Part shown: positions 1 through 9,100 of the stretch, one piece after another
How the letters are laid out: each line of letters begins with the position of its first letter
Position numbering within the stretch: position 1 is the stretch's first letter
Source: an uncultured Lachnospiraceae bacterium
GTDB taxonomy: Bacteria; Bacillota; Clostridia; Lachnospirales; Lachnospiraceae
NCBI GenBank assembly: GCA_945919795.1
Contig: CAMEJJ010000001.1
Span: forward strand, 1 to 64,000
Direction: 5' to 3'
Length of the DNA: 64,000 nucleotides
The notes under the pieces: model-generated
Told to the model about the DNA's origin: nothing
Database searches by the model: none
Seen by the model: only the letters and a program-made list of their open reading frames with translations
Position numbers and translations under genes: made by a program

Positions 1-2
1 CA

Positions 3-170
3 ACCACCTGTTCTTTTCACAATAGCCCGTTGAATGCATATTACAAAAAGAAACGAGACCAAGGCAAACACCACCTGACTGCCACAGGAGCCGTGGCAAG
101 AAAACTTACCACCATAATCTATGCCGTGTTACGAGATGGTAAGCCTTATGAACCTAAGAAGTTCTGTTAA
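3..170 (+). CDS. IS110-family transposase, C-terminal fragment (cut by window edge)
   Basis: An open frame runs in from the left edge and ends with TAA at 168-170, giving 55 residues. They include NPLNAYYKKKRDQGK and a later GAVARKLTTIIYAVLRDGKP segment. This matches the end of IS110/IS116/IS902-type transposases (DEDD recombinases), where a conserved GxxxRKLxxIxxAxLRD stretch closes the protein. Only the tail is present, so activity cannot be judged. The gene converges on the immunity gene that ends at 236 and leaves under 70 bp between them. That short 3' flank fits the IS110 subgroup, whose guide (bridge) RNA lies upstream of the transposase and would be outside this window. The family call is fairly secure; the subgroup is inferred. 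Confidence 0.72.
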   Translation, partial: TTCSFHNSPLNAYYKKKRDQGKHHLTATGAVARKLTTIIYAVLRDGKPYEPKKFC

Positions 171-190
171 TATCTGGTAATAATACTATA

Positions 191-221
191 AATTAAGCCT
201 GCTGGTGGGGGAGGCTTAATT
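191..221. terminator. Stem-loop between convergent genes
   Basis: A perfect 10-bp inverted repeat (AATTAAGCCT at 191-200, AGGCTTAATT at 212-221) encloses an 11-nt loop. It lies between the transposase stop (170) and the stop of the minus-strand immunity gene (236). There is no long U-tract on either side, so it would be a weak, possibly bidirectional terminator. It could instead belong to the right end of the insertion sequence. Confidence 0.45.
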
Positions 222-235
222 TGCATGTGTAAAGA

Positions 236-634
236 TTAGTCGAACTCCTCTATCATAATGCTGCATGGACTAAAATAATCATCTTTTTTCCACTCACACT
301 TACCTTTCTTAGATACTAGAACCCTAAATTCATCACTATATATTTCATCTTCATCATCCAAATAATATAATAAGCCATAACTGCCCGTGGCAATTTTAGT
401 AATATTCTCATACATACTAATCATTTCTTCAGTTCTTTCAGTTTTATGGTTTTCCATCACACTAAACTGAATAAAACGCGAATAATTTTTTTCTATTACT
501 TTTAATTCATTGTATTTTAACTTCTTGATTAAATTATCAATATCATCAAATACTTTTGTTTCATCTATTTCTGGATGTAAATCTTCATCCAAATATGTAG
601 CTCTTATCTCTAACCACGCAAAAATCGTTACCAT
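236..634 (-). CDS. Imm7-family immunity protein for the adjacent RHS toxin
   Basis: This is a 132-residue soluble acidic protein without a signal peptide. Its start MVTIFAWLEIRATY and its second half (GSYGLLYYLDDED, then EFRVLVSKKGK, then a closing DYFSPCSIMIEE) follow the Imm7 family pattern as I recall it. Imm7 proteins are cytosolic immunity proteins coded next to polymorphic toxins. The gene starts 18 bp downstream of the RHS toxin stop and is the last gene of the T7SS block. It would protect the producer and its kin from the C-terminal toxin domain. The immunity role rests on family pattern and position; a direct toxin match is inferred. Confidence 0.78.
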   Translation of the reverse strand: MVTIFAWLEIRATYLDEDLHPEIDETKVFDDIDNLIKKLKYNELKVIEKNYSRFIQFSVMENHKTERTEEMISMYENITKIATGSYGLLYYLDDEDEIYSDEFRVLVSKKGKCEWKKDDYFSPCSIMIEEFD

Positions 635-652
635 AGCAATCCTCTTCCTTTT

Positions 653-3600
653 CTAATTTAAAACTCCCAAAGGTTCAGTGTCTATTATCACCTCAACGCC
701 ATATCTTTCGCTATATTCGTATAATTTATCAAGTACTTCCTGACTCGGAATCCCTTCGAATTGATAATAAACTTTTCTTCCATATTTTTTTGCAGCTTCA
801 AAAGTCGCTTTCATCTGTGTTCTAACCGTTTTATTAACACATTTTAAAGGAGGTTTAGCTTGTGCAATATATTGATCTGAAATTACATCAAATTCACGCT
901 GAATTGGATCGTCCGCAAAAGCAGATCGCGATTGACCTCCAATTCTTTTAGCTAATTCATCAGCTGCTGCATCTTTAGTATTACATTGAATTATTTCACT
1001 TGACTTCCCATAGCTGGTCTCAATCGCCTTTCCAGTCTGCTCTAAAATCTCTTCTCCACTTTCCCCTACAACTTTTCCAGCCGCCTTTTCAGTCTGATCT
1101 AAAACCTCTTCTCCGCTTTCCCCTACAACTTTTCCAGCCGCCTTTTCAGCCTTCTCTAAAAACTCTTCTCCACTTTCTGCAACTGTCTTCTTTGCTTTTT
1201 GAGCTTTCTGCGTCGTTTTAGGTAGCTTTTTAAATACAGTGCCTAACAGTTTTGACTCCAAATATCCGCCGATAATGATATCCGCTAAGACTCCGGTTGC
1301 GTATCCAAATCCATAATAAACATCTGTTTCCTCCAGCGAATCAAGGTATTGACTGCATTTTTGTTTCACATAATTTCCTATACCACCCACGTTTACAATA
1401 TCAATTGCGGTTCCTAATGTTTCCAATGCAACTTTATTTTGAAATTCTTTTGAATGTATGTATTTGTCTATTTCATAGCAATCATATACCGGAAGCCCTG
1501 TTAAAGCCTGTGAACTCATCAGCATTATTGTCTGTATCCGAATCCCTATACTATCCTGACAGTATCCATCTTGATTGCTTTTTATATAGTTATATAAATT
1601 TTTATAATTGAAACCTGTCTGCTTTATGAAATCTTCCACATTTCCTATCGAAAAGTCTACTATACCGTCTATTAATCCGTATGCATGAGCTGTCTGATCT
1701 TTATTTTTCTGTTCAAAATAGTCTGTAGCTATTCCTTTTGCTCTCAGTGCTTCATATTCCGCATCTGAACATGCATAAAACGGCCGACCAAAGAGCAAAA
1801 AATATGTCATAGGTCCATTGGAATACGACAACTCGTCCCAAATCATCTTGTAACTTCTCTTCAGATACTCCGTAAGTCCCATTTCCCTCAGTATCGCAAA
1901 CTCATTCTCTTCCGGATCATGACCGTTAGGATCCTGATACCTGATTGGATTATTCCTTGCATATATATACAGATTCGCACTATCCGGCAATCCCGGATGT
2001 ATATACCTCTCACTGTCTCTGCTTTCAAACCTTCCGATACTGCTATTATAAATCCTGGACGGCGAATAGTATATATCTTTTTGTTCGCTTCTTTCATATC
2101 CACAAAATCCAATCGGCATCCTGTCCGAAATACCGCTTTGATAGCTCTCCATCTGCTTTCCAAACGAATCATAGGCAACCGCTTCAATCGTTTCTCCCGC
2201 TCCATTCAGATAACGAATTGCATTTCCAAAAGGATCTTTTAAAATCAGCCGTTGACTTCTTTCATCCTCTCCATTTCTGAAGTATGCCATTGGTGCCATC
2301 TGGTATTCCTCTGTACTCATGCGCCTATCCCGCACTTTTGGAGAAACGGTAATATCCATTAGACTATTTGTCACATCGTAATGATAATGTCTCTCAATTC
2401 CATTTTGAATGCTGTAAATTCTGTTTCCAAAAACATCATATTCATAGCGTTCAATTTCCTGACTGTTTTTGCACACATTGGTAAGTCGTCCCAGTTGATC
2501 ATACTGATATTTATACACTCCATTGGCATCCGGTATATCTTTGCGAATGGTTTCAACAAGATTAACTTCTCCTTCTGCACCAATCATATACCTATAATAA
2601 TCCAGAAGTTCTGCATCCTTTTGATAACACAAAATGTATTCATGATCTGATTTTATTTTTAATTGGGCTGATATATTCCCAGGTAAATCAGCATGCCATT
2701 CCGGAGTATTTTCTATCTGTTTCCACTGTGCAAAAGGTCGTGAATATGCTCTGACATCTGTTTGTTCTTGTATTTCGTCATATGGATGCAAGATTCCCAA
2801 TGCATCCCGCGTCTTGTTTAACACACCACACTTGTCTCGAATGAATTCTGTCAGATGCAAAGAATGACTTTGACGATTCAATGCAACTGCTTCCTGCCAT
2901 TCGACGATACTCATCTGCTCATTCCACGAATCATTTTGAGCTCTTTGTAATAGAAATTGAAGTCTTCCACGAGAATCATAACAATACGAAACATGTCCCC
3001 CACAGATATCTATTACATCCGTTAACAAGCCTTTGGCATCATACAGATATCGGTATATGGTTTCTTCATTTCTCTTTATTTCCAGTATTCTTCCGCATGG
3101 ATCATATACAACACTTTCACTAATTCCAATACTGTTAGCACAACGGATTGGCCTGTTCAAACAATCATATTCATACTGAATTCTGTATCCGCGGTTATTA
3201 CTCATCACCGTCAGATTATGAGAAGCATCATATGAAAAATACTCACTATAGCCATTCTTGTAATCTCTTCTTATTAACAGACCTTCCGGTGAATAACTGT
3301 TATGAATTTCCAATTCATCATTTCGGTATATATCCGAAACCAAATCCATGAAATAATAAGAATATTTTTCCTCATTTCCCTCATCATCTTTGATGATGCT
3401 GATTCGTCCGGCCGGATCGTAGGAATAAAAGTATTTTTTGCATCCGTCAGTAACCTGTTCCACATGTCCTGCCCGATCATACTGCCAACAAACCTTTACA
3501 TCTGATTGTGCAAGTTCAATCAGGCGGTTTCGTTTATCATATTTTAAACAACAATCAAACTCATCTGATACAATACTGACACAATTCCCATTTGCATCAT

Positions 3601-5710
3601 ATGAGTAATCTATTCTATTGCCATTTTCGTCGATTCTTTTTATTATATTTCCCCTGAAATCATAAGTAAAAATTTCTTTTGTCAAATCAGGATGCTTTAT
3701 ACTAATACAGTTACCTTTATAATCATATTCATACTCCGTTTTAAAACCATTCTTATCAATATAAGCTTTCATTCTTTGATTTTCATCATATTGATAACTT
3801 TCTTTTGTACCATCATAATCAATAATACACAATGGTTTACCACTGGTATGGTAAAAAATACGCCTTGTCATATGCATTGCATTTGTTATAGATGTTATAC
3901 GATCTTTTTCATCATATGTATAACAGGTAACATTTCCGTTTGCATCTGCAAAACTTATCATTCTGTTCAGAGAGTCGTAATTATAAGATAACACTCCATC
4001 CGCCGTTTTTACCTCGACAATATTATTTCGATTGTCTTTGATAAGTTGGTATGTATTACCATTTCCAAACTGTAGTTCTTCTATATTTTTCTGTGGATTA
4101 TGTTTTATATGCCAAATCGTCTCAGCAGTATTCCCATAACCAATCAAATTACCTTGCTCATCATAATTCCAAAAATGATATGCCCCATCCGGCAAAATTT
4201 CCTTTATCATCCTCCCAAAAGTATCATATTGATATTTTACTTTAACCAAGTAAGGATCCATGACGGAAATCAAATTTCCAGCTTTATCATAAGAATATCG
4301 GATTGTATTTCCATTTCGATCCGTCTCCGAACGAAGTTGTCCCTTTGATGTATAAGAAAATCTTCTAATTCCTGCTTCATCCTCAATACTCACAATCCGA
4401 TATTGTTGATCATGCGTATAGATAGTTTTGCTACCATCCGTTTGGATATACATCACCTGATTTCCATTATACTCAAATCTTTCAACTCCTCCATCCGGAA
4501 AATACTGACACACAACGCGATTATTAGAATCATACTCATTTTTTACATGATACTTCTCATCCGGCCTGATAATGCCACACACCCTGTTTTGACTATCATA
4601 TTCATACTGATATTTGGTTTTCGTTGTTCCGATAAAAGATACTAAATATCCATATTGATTATAAAAATAATTCACTTCCCGTCCACTATGATCGGATACC
4701 TTGCATATTTTTCTGTCGGAATCATATTCAAATGAAATATATTCTCCGGAATCTAAATATATCTTTACAAGCTTGTTCTCTATATAATCAAATTTGATAC
4801 AACCACCAATCTTGTTTACAATTCGGAAAAGTTTTCCCTGCCGGTCAAAACACCTTATAAGTTGTTTATCATATAATATATAACCTTTTTCCAGCTTCTG
4901 AATTAGCTTTTTTTCATCAAATATAGATTGATATTTTTCTTTTCCAATGCAAAGAAAATGCTCTTTCGCGCCATCAAAACGTTCCAGTGTTATATAATTC
5001 TGCTCTTCGCTTATTCTTTCCTCCAGATTGCATTTCCAACCACGGCCAAATAAACCAACCGATAAATCCATGGCATTATAAAAACGTTTTAATTCCAAAT
5101 CAATTTTTCCATGTACATATAAATCCATACGCTCATATATAAAATTTCCGGTGCATAAATTTACCGGATCTGAGGATTTCGGCTGATTTCTGTTATATCC
5201 ATAAAAATGACTGGTTTCCAACAATTCTATCCGTATATCTTCTTCTGACGCTTCTTTTATAGAATAATCCAATTTCCATATTCGCTCTATCTGCTTTAAA
5301 TAAGTATCCAAATTATTGCCATTCGTTCGATATCTTACCAGTTCCGCCAATGCAGATGTTTTTAGTGCCGCCATATTTAATTGTTCTAATTCTGCCAATA
5401 TTTCCTGAGCAGTCTGACTATCAGCTGTTGTTGCCATCTCAATTAAAGTAAATGCAGTACTTTTTATATCAGCACCCCAAAACAAATAGTTGCGCATAGA
5501 CAATTTTGCAATTGTCTTTGCACATGCTGAAATTAATGCAGGACACTGTGCCTTAGCGGGCACTCCGGAAGCTGTTCCCATTACTTTGCCGGCAAATTCT
5601 TTTGCATTTTGTATATTCTCATTTAATTCTGCATAGATAGAATAAAATCTATTCATATTATCCGTTACTGTATTTGGTTCAAGTACAAAATCATTTCCGT
5701 CCGGCATCAC
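653..5710 (-). CDS. RHS-repeat polymorphic toxin with restriction-endonuclease-like C-terminus, T7SS-linked
   Basis: This 1685-residue protein has no signal peptide. Residues 1-110 are helical and carry VPAKAQCPALISAC, a motif shared with the lysozyme-like effector at 12546-13859, which suggests a common T7SS-targeting domain. Residues ~190-1200 hold dozens of YD/RHS repeats (YxYDxxGN type), which build the toxin cocoon. The core closes near residue 1260 with LYIYARNNPIRYQDPNG. A variable region follows with three tandem 19-residue repeats, and the last 80 residues (EFDVISDQYIAQAKP, later KVYYQFEG and SERYGVEVIIDT) resemble Tox-REase domains with a D...QxK core. The likely activity is nucleic-acid cleavage in a competitor cell. 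The exact Tox-REase subtype is uncertain. Imm7 follows directly. Confidence 0.85.
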   Translation of the reverse strand: MMPDGNDFVLEPNTVTDNMNRFYSIYAELNENIQNAKEFAGKVMGTASGVPAKAQCPALISACAKTIAKLSMRNYLFWGADIKSTAFTLIEMATTADSQTAQEILAELEQLNMAALKTSALAELVRYRTNGNNLDTYLKQIERIWKLDYSIKEASEEDIRIELLETSHFYGYNRNQPKSSDPVNLCTGNFIYERMDLYVHGKIDLELKRFYNAMDLSVGLFGRGWKCNLEERISEEQNYITLERFDGAKEHFLCIGKEKYQSIFDEKKLIQKLEKGYILYDKQLIRCFDRQGKLFRIVNKIGGCIKFDYIENKLVKIYLDSGEYISFEYDSDRKICKVSDHSGREVNYFYNQYGYLVSFIGTTKTKYQYEYDSQNRVCGIIRPDEKYHVKNEYDSNNRVVCQYFPDGGVERFEYNGNQVMYIQTDGSKTIYTHDQQYRIVSIEDEAGIRRFSYTSKGQLRSETDRNGNTIRYSYDKAGNLISVMDPYLVKVKYQYDTFGRMIKEILPDGAYHFWNYDEQGNLIGYGNTAETIWHIKHNPQKNIEELQFGNGNTYQLIKDNRNNIVEVKTADGVLSYNYDSLNRMISFADANGNVTCYTYDEKDRITSITNAMHMTRRIFYHTSGKPLCIIDYDGTKESYQYDENQRMKAYIDKNGFKTEYEYDYKGNCISIKHPDLTKEIFTYDFRGNIIKRIDENGNRIDYSYDANGNCVSIVSDEFDCCLKYDKRNRLIELAQSDVKVCWQYDRAGHVEQVTDGCKKYFYSYDPAGRISIIKDDEGNEEKYSYYFMDLVSDIYRNDELEIHNSYSPEGLLIRRDYKNGYSEYFSYDASHNLTVMSNNRGYRIQYEYDCLNRPIRCANSIGISESVVYDPCGRILEIKRNEETIYRYLYDAKGLLTDVIDICGGHVSYCYDSRGRLQFLLQRAQNDSWNEQMSIVEWQEAVALNRQSHSLHLTEFIRDKCGVLNKTRDALGILHPYDEIQEQTDVRAYSRPFAQWKQIENTPEWHADLPGNISAQLKIKSDHEYILCYQKDAELLDYYRYMIGAEGEVNLVETIRKDIPDANGVYKYQYDQLGRLTNVCKNSQEIERYEYDVFGNRIYSIQNGIERHYHYDVTNSLMDITVSPKVRDRRMSTEEYQMAPMAYFRNGEDERSQRLILKDPFGNAIRYLNGAGETIEAVAYDSFGKQMESYQSGISDRMPIGFCGYERSEQKDIYYSPSRIYNSSIGRFESRDSERYIHPGLPDSANLYIYARNNPIRYQDPNGHDPEENEFAILREMGLTEYLKRSYKMIWDELSYSNGPMTYFLLFGRPFYACSDAEYEALRAKGIATDYFEQKNKDQTAHAYGLIDGIVDFSIGNVEDFIKQTGFNYKNLYNYIKSNQDGYCQDSIGIRIQTIMLMSSQALTGLPVYDCYEIDKYIHSKEFQNKVALETLGTAIDIVNVGGIGNYVKQKCSQYLDSLEETDVYYGFGYATGVLADIIIGGYLESKLLGTVFKKLPKTTQKAQKAKKTVAESGEEFLEKAEKAAGKVVGESGEEVLDQTEKAAGKVVGESGEEILEQTGKAIETSYGKSSEIIQCNTKDAAADELAKRIGGQSRSAFADDPIQREFDVISDQYIAQAKPPLKCVNKTVRTQMKATFEAAKKYGRKVYYQFEGIPSQEVLDKLYEYSERYGVEVIIDTEPLGVLN
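1012..1182 (-). repeat. Three tandem 57-bp repeats in the RHS pre-toxin linker
   Basis: Three consecutive 19-codon units each start ESGEE (units read ESGEEFLEKAEKAAGKVVG, ESGEEVLDQTEKAAGKVVG, ESGEEILEQTGKAIETSYG). The first two are nearly identical at DNA level. They lie between the RHS core and the nuclease-like domain, so copy number could change the linker length or provide homology for toxin-tip exchange. Confidence 0.85.
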
Positions 5711-5724
5711 GCTTCTCCTTTTTG

Positions 5725-6156
5725 TTACAAACTATTATATTCCGCCATTTTCATTGCAATTTCTTGATTTAATTCAATTAAATATTCATCAATTTTTCCA
5801 ATCTGTTCTCCAATTGCTCCAACCAAAGATTCCAGAGATTCTGCATCCATTCCCAATGCCAGTTTTGAATTTGTAATTCCTTCTGAAATAGCGTTTGCAG
5901 TCTTTCCATTAAAACTTTTTGCTGAGAATACAGGAAAAGAATCTATTTTTCCTAATACCGAGCGGCTTATTCCCATTGCCTCAGCTTTATATCCCATGAA
6001 GGTCTCACGATAATTTAGCATATTCTTTTTTTTATCTTTTAATATCGCAATTTCCTTCATTAACTGACTACGTCGTGCTTCGATAGCAGCACGCCTTGCT
6101 CTCTCCGCAGCCAGTCTGGCGTTTTGCGCATCTTCATAACTATGTAAATTTGACAA
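5725..6156 (-). CDS. Small helical T7SS partner protein (YwqH/DUF5082-like)
   Basis: This 143-residue protein is almost all helix. The N-terminus is an Ala/Arg-rich coiled coil (NARLAAERARRAAIEARR), the middle has a Gly/Ser-containing break and the C-terminus is a second long helix (GAIGEQIGKIDEYLIELNQE). It is a paralogue of the 137-residue protein at 14475-14888. This layout fits YwqH/DUF5082-type proteins coded before LXG or other T7SS toxins, which bind the toxin's helical N-terminus for export. It ends 14 bp before the RHS toxin start and begins 6 bp after essC, so it is probably that toxin's dedicated partner. Family naming is moderately sure; the chaperone role is inferred. Confidence 0.65.
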   Translation of the reverse strand: MSNLHSYEDAQNARLAAERARRAAIEARRSQLMKEIAILKDKKKNMLNYRETFMGYKAEAMGISRSVLGKIDSFPVFSAKSFNGKTANAISEGITNSKLALGMDAESLESLVGAIGEQIGKIDEYLIELNQEIAMKMAEYNSL

Positions 6157-6162
6157 TTCCCT

Positions 6163-9100
6163 CTACCTTTCTATACTCTTAGGTAATTTAATTTTTTCGT
6201 AGTTTCCATCCGTAAACAAAAGGCCATCTCCAAATGCCGGATACTCTTTCATACTGGCTACCGAAAAGACATTGAGACTTCCCTGCGCACTTAATAACAA
6301 TCCATTCATTGAATTTTTAAGCCATTTTGATATTTCATCAAATCCTTTTAATTTTGCAGGCTGAATTGCCAGGATGATAACTACTCCTGCTTCGGCGGCT
6401 TCTTGTAAGAAATTGCCATGACGTTTTACATACTCACCTGCCCAGTCTATAAATATTTCGCCATCATCTATAACAATGTACTCCTTGGGTTGATTTTTCA
6501 GATATTCAGTCATACTTAAACGGGGATTCATAACCAATTCCTGTTTATACTCCTGCATACGTATCTCACAATTGCTCATAAGTTCATCCGCAAATTCATC
6601 AAACTCATCTTTTTCAATGTACTGTACACCATCACGGCTTTGATAATCATATAGTTCCAATTTTCGATTATCAAATAAGTACACGATATTGTCTCCACAT
6701 AGCTGGTTTAAAATCACACGAATAATATTGGTCTTTCCTTTTGTTGCTTCTCCAAGAATCAAAAATGGTGTCTGTCCTTCTTTAATTCCTCGAATAGATA
6801 CATCCTCAATCTCCAGTCCAAGCGCAATACTTGTTTGGTTCATCGTAGAAAACTGACAAAACATATCCTCTGAAAAAACTTCCGGCAAAATCGGAATCCG
6901 TGGAGCACTGTCGTCGGGATTTTGCTCTATAATCTGTCCGATTAGGTCCTTTATGGCTTGGTTGTATTGAATTTGATTCTTACACTCTGCCATGGTGTAC
7001 ATCTGCATGACATTGGTTGTTTCCATTTTAACCATGGCGCGACCTTTGATTTCCGGCAATTCATAGGTACTTTTTCCAACAATGGAAGTCACCTCCGTTG
7101 TTTCATACATATACCCCGCCACTTTATTACGGAAGTTATTCAATGTTGCATAGCGGATACCGCTGCTTCGGGTTGCCGTAACAAGAAGATAGATGCCAAG
7201 TCCAGCTCCGTCTCTGGATAGTTTTGTAAAAAACTCTTCCGCCTCAAAACCTTTTTCTTTTACCACGTCAAAATTATCTACCACCACTGCAATGGCGTTC
7301 ATTTTCTTTTCATTACACTGGTTATAGACATCAAAATTCTGCACCATGCACTCTGCCAGCAGCTTTTTTCTGTGCTTTATCTCTTCTGAAATAATACGGA
7401 AAAACTTAGATAGCTTCTCATCATCATCAAATGTAATATAATCCGCCGTATGAGGCAGCATATTGAGAGGCATTAACGCATTATTCCCAAAATCAAGAAT
7501 ATAAAAATATACCTGATTTACCCGGTTTTTCACTGCAAGGCTTAAGATTGCCGTAGTCAGCACCGTAGACTTCCCATACCCGGAAGAAGCAAAATATACA
7601 AAGTTACCACCATCTAACAGGTCAATAACATATTCCACCTGACTCTGTTCTTCCGGAATATCTACGATTCCTAACGGAATCTTAAGATCCAAAGTCTTTT
7701 CTTCAGGGCTTTTTTCCCGGTCTGACAATGTCGCATACGGACTGACAATCTGATCGGATAAAGACGGCAGCCACGGCTTTTCCACCGGCTTCATACCGCT
7801 TTTGGCAAACTCTTCTGCCAGATACCGCACCGTCACATCAAGCTGTGTATCTTTAACCTGTGCCTGTTCACCGCCTTCACTCAGGTCACCGTTAACCAAT
7901 TCTCCCTGCCCCAGTTCATTGATGATATAAACTCGGTCATCTTTGACCTCCACATGTTCTTCGGAATATGTAGCACCGCTCCATGCAGACTGAAACAGTT
8001 CATAGATTTCATTATTACCGACCTGCAGATAAGCACGTCCTGGCTGCGTAATGAATGCCGCATCTCCTGTTTTGATGATTTCTTTACTGTCTGCTTCATT
8101 CTGCACCTTTAAAGCAAGTTTAAAACGGGAGTTTGTCCAAATCTGATCATTTACCACACCACTTGGTTTCTGGGTTGCAAGGATCAGGTGTACACCCAGG
8201 CTTCGTCCGATACGTGCTGTTGAAATCAATTCATCCATAAAGCCCGGCTGCTCCTTTTTCAACTCCGCAAACTCATCGCTGATCAGAAACAGATGGGGAA
8301 TGGGCTCTGCTGCCTTTCCCAGCTTAAACAGTTTATTGTAAGAATTAATATGATTTACATTATATTTGTTAAAAATCCGCTGTCTTCTCTCAAGCTCACT
8401 TTTAATAGATGCCATAGCACGCAGACTTTCATTTCCGTCCAGGTTGGTAATCGTCCCAAGCAGATGCGGAAGCCCTTTAAAAAGACTTGACATACCGCCG
8501 CCCTTATAGTCAATCAACAGAAATCCCACTTCATAGGGATGGAAATTTACCGCCAGCGACAAAATATAAGATTGGATGATTTCTGATTTACCGGAACCGG
8601 TTGTACCGGCAATCAGGCCATGAGGTCCATGTGCTTTCTCATGAAGATTGAGGTTTACGATATCATCTTTGGAACGAACACCTAACGGCACCGCCAAAGA
8701 TTTATGTGATTCATTCCGGTTCCAGCGGGCTGCCGCATGAAGTTCCTCCGGATGATGAATGCCGTACATTTCAAAGAAAGTAATATTTTCCGGAATCTGG
8801 GAAATCACACCCTGTTCATGTATCAGGACGCTTAAGTTGCGTGCAATTCCTTCCAGATTCACATTCCCAATATGATTTAACCGAAGTTTTTTATCCACAA
8901 CCACACCCTGATTCAACAACAAAACACCATCCTCATGATTGTTAAGCATCAGGACTGTCTTGATATTTTCAGGCAGATTCGCCCTCTGATATGTAGTGTA
9001 AATAATGGAAAATCCCAATTCTTCTCCCGATTTATCCAGATATTCCATAATGGCATGATCCATAATCAGCTTAGGCTCATCAATGATAAATACATAATGC

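Noticed and set aside
1000-4645. Plus-strand reading frames opposite the RHS gene
   Set aside because: They mirror the YD-repeat codons, have no ribosome sites and no recognisable products.
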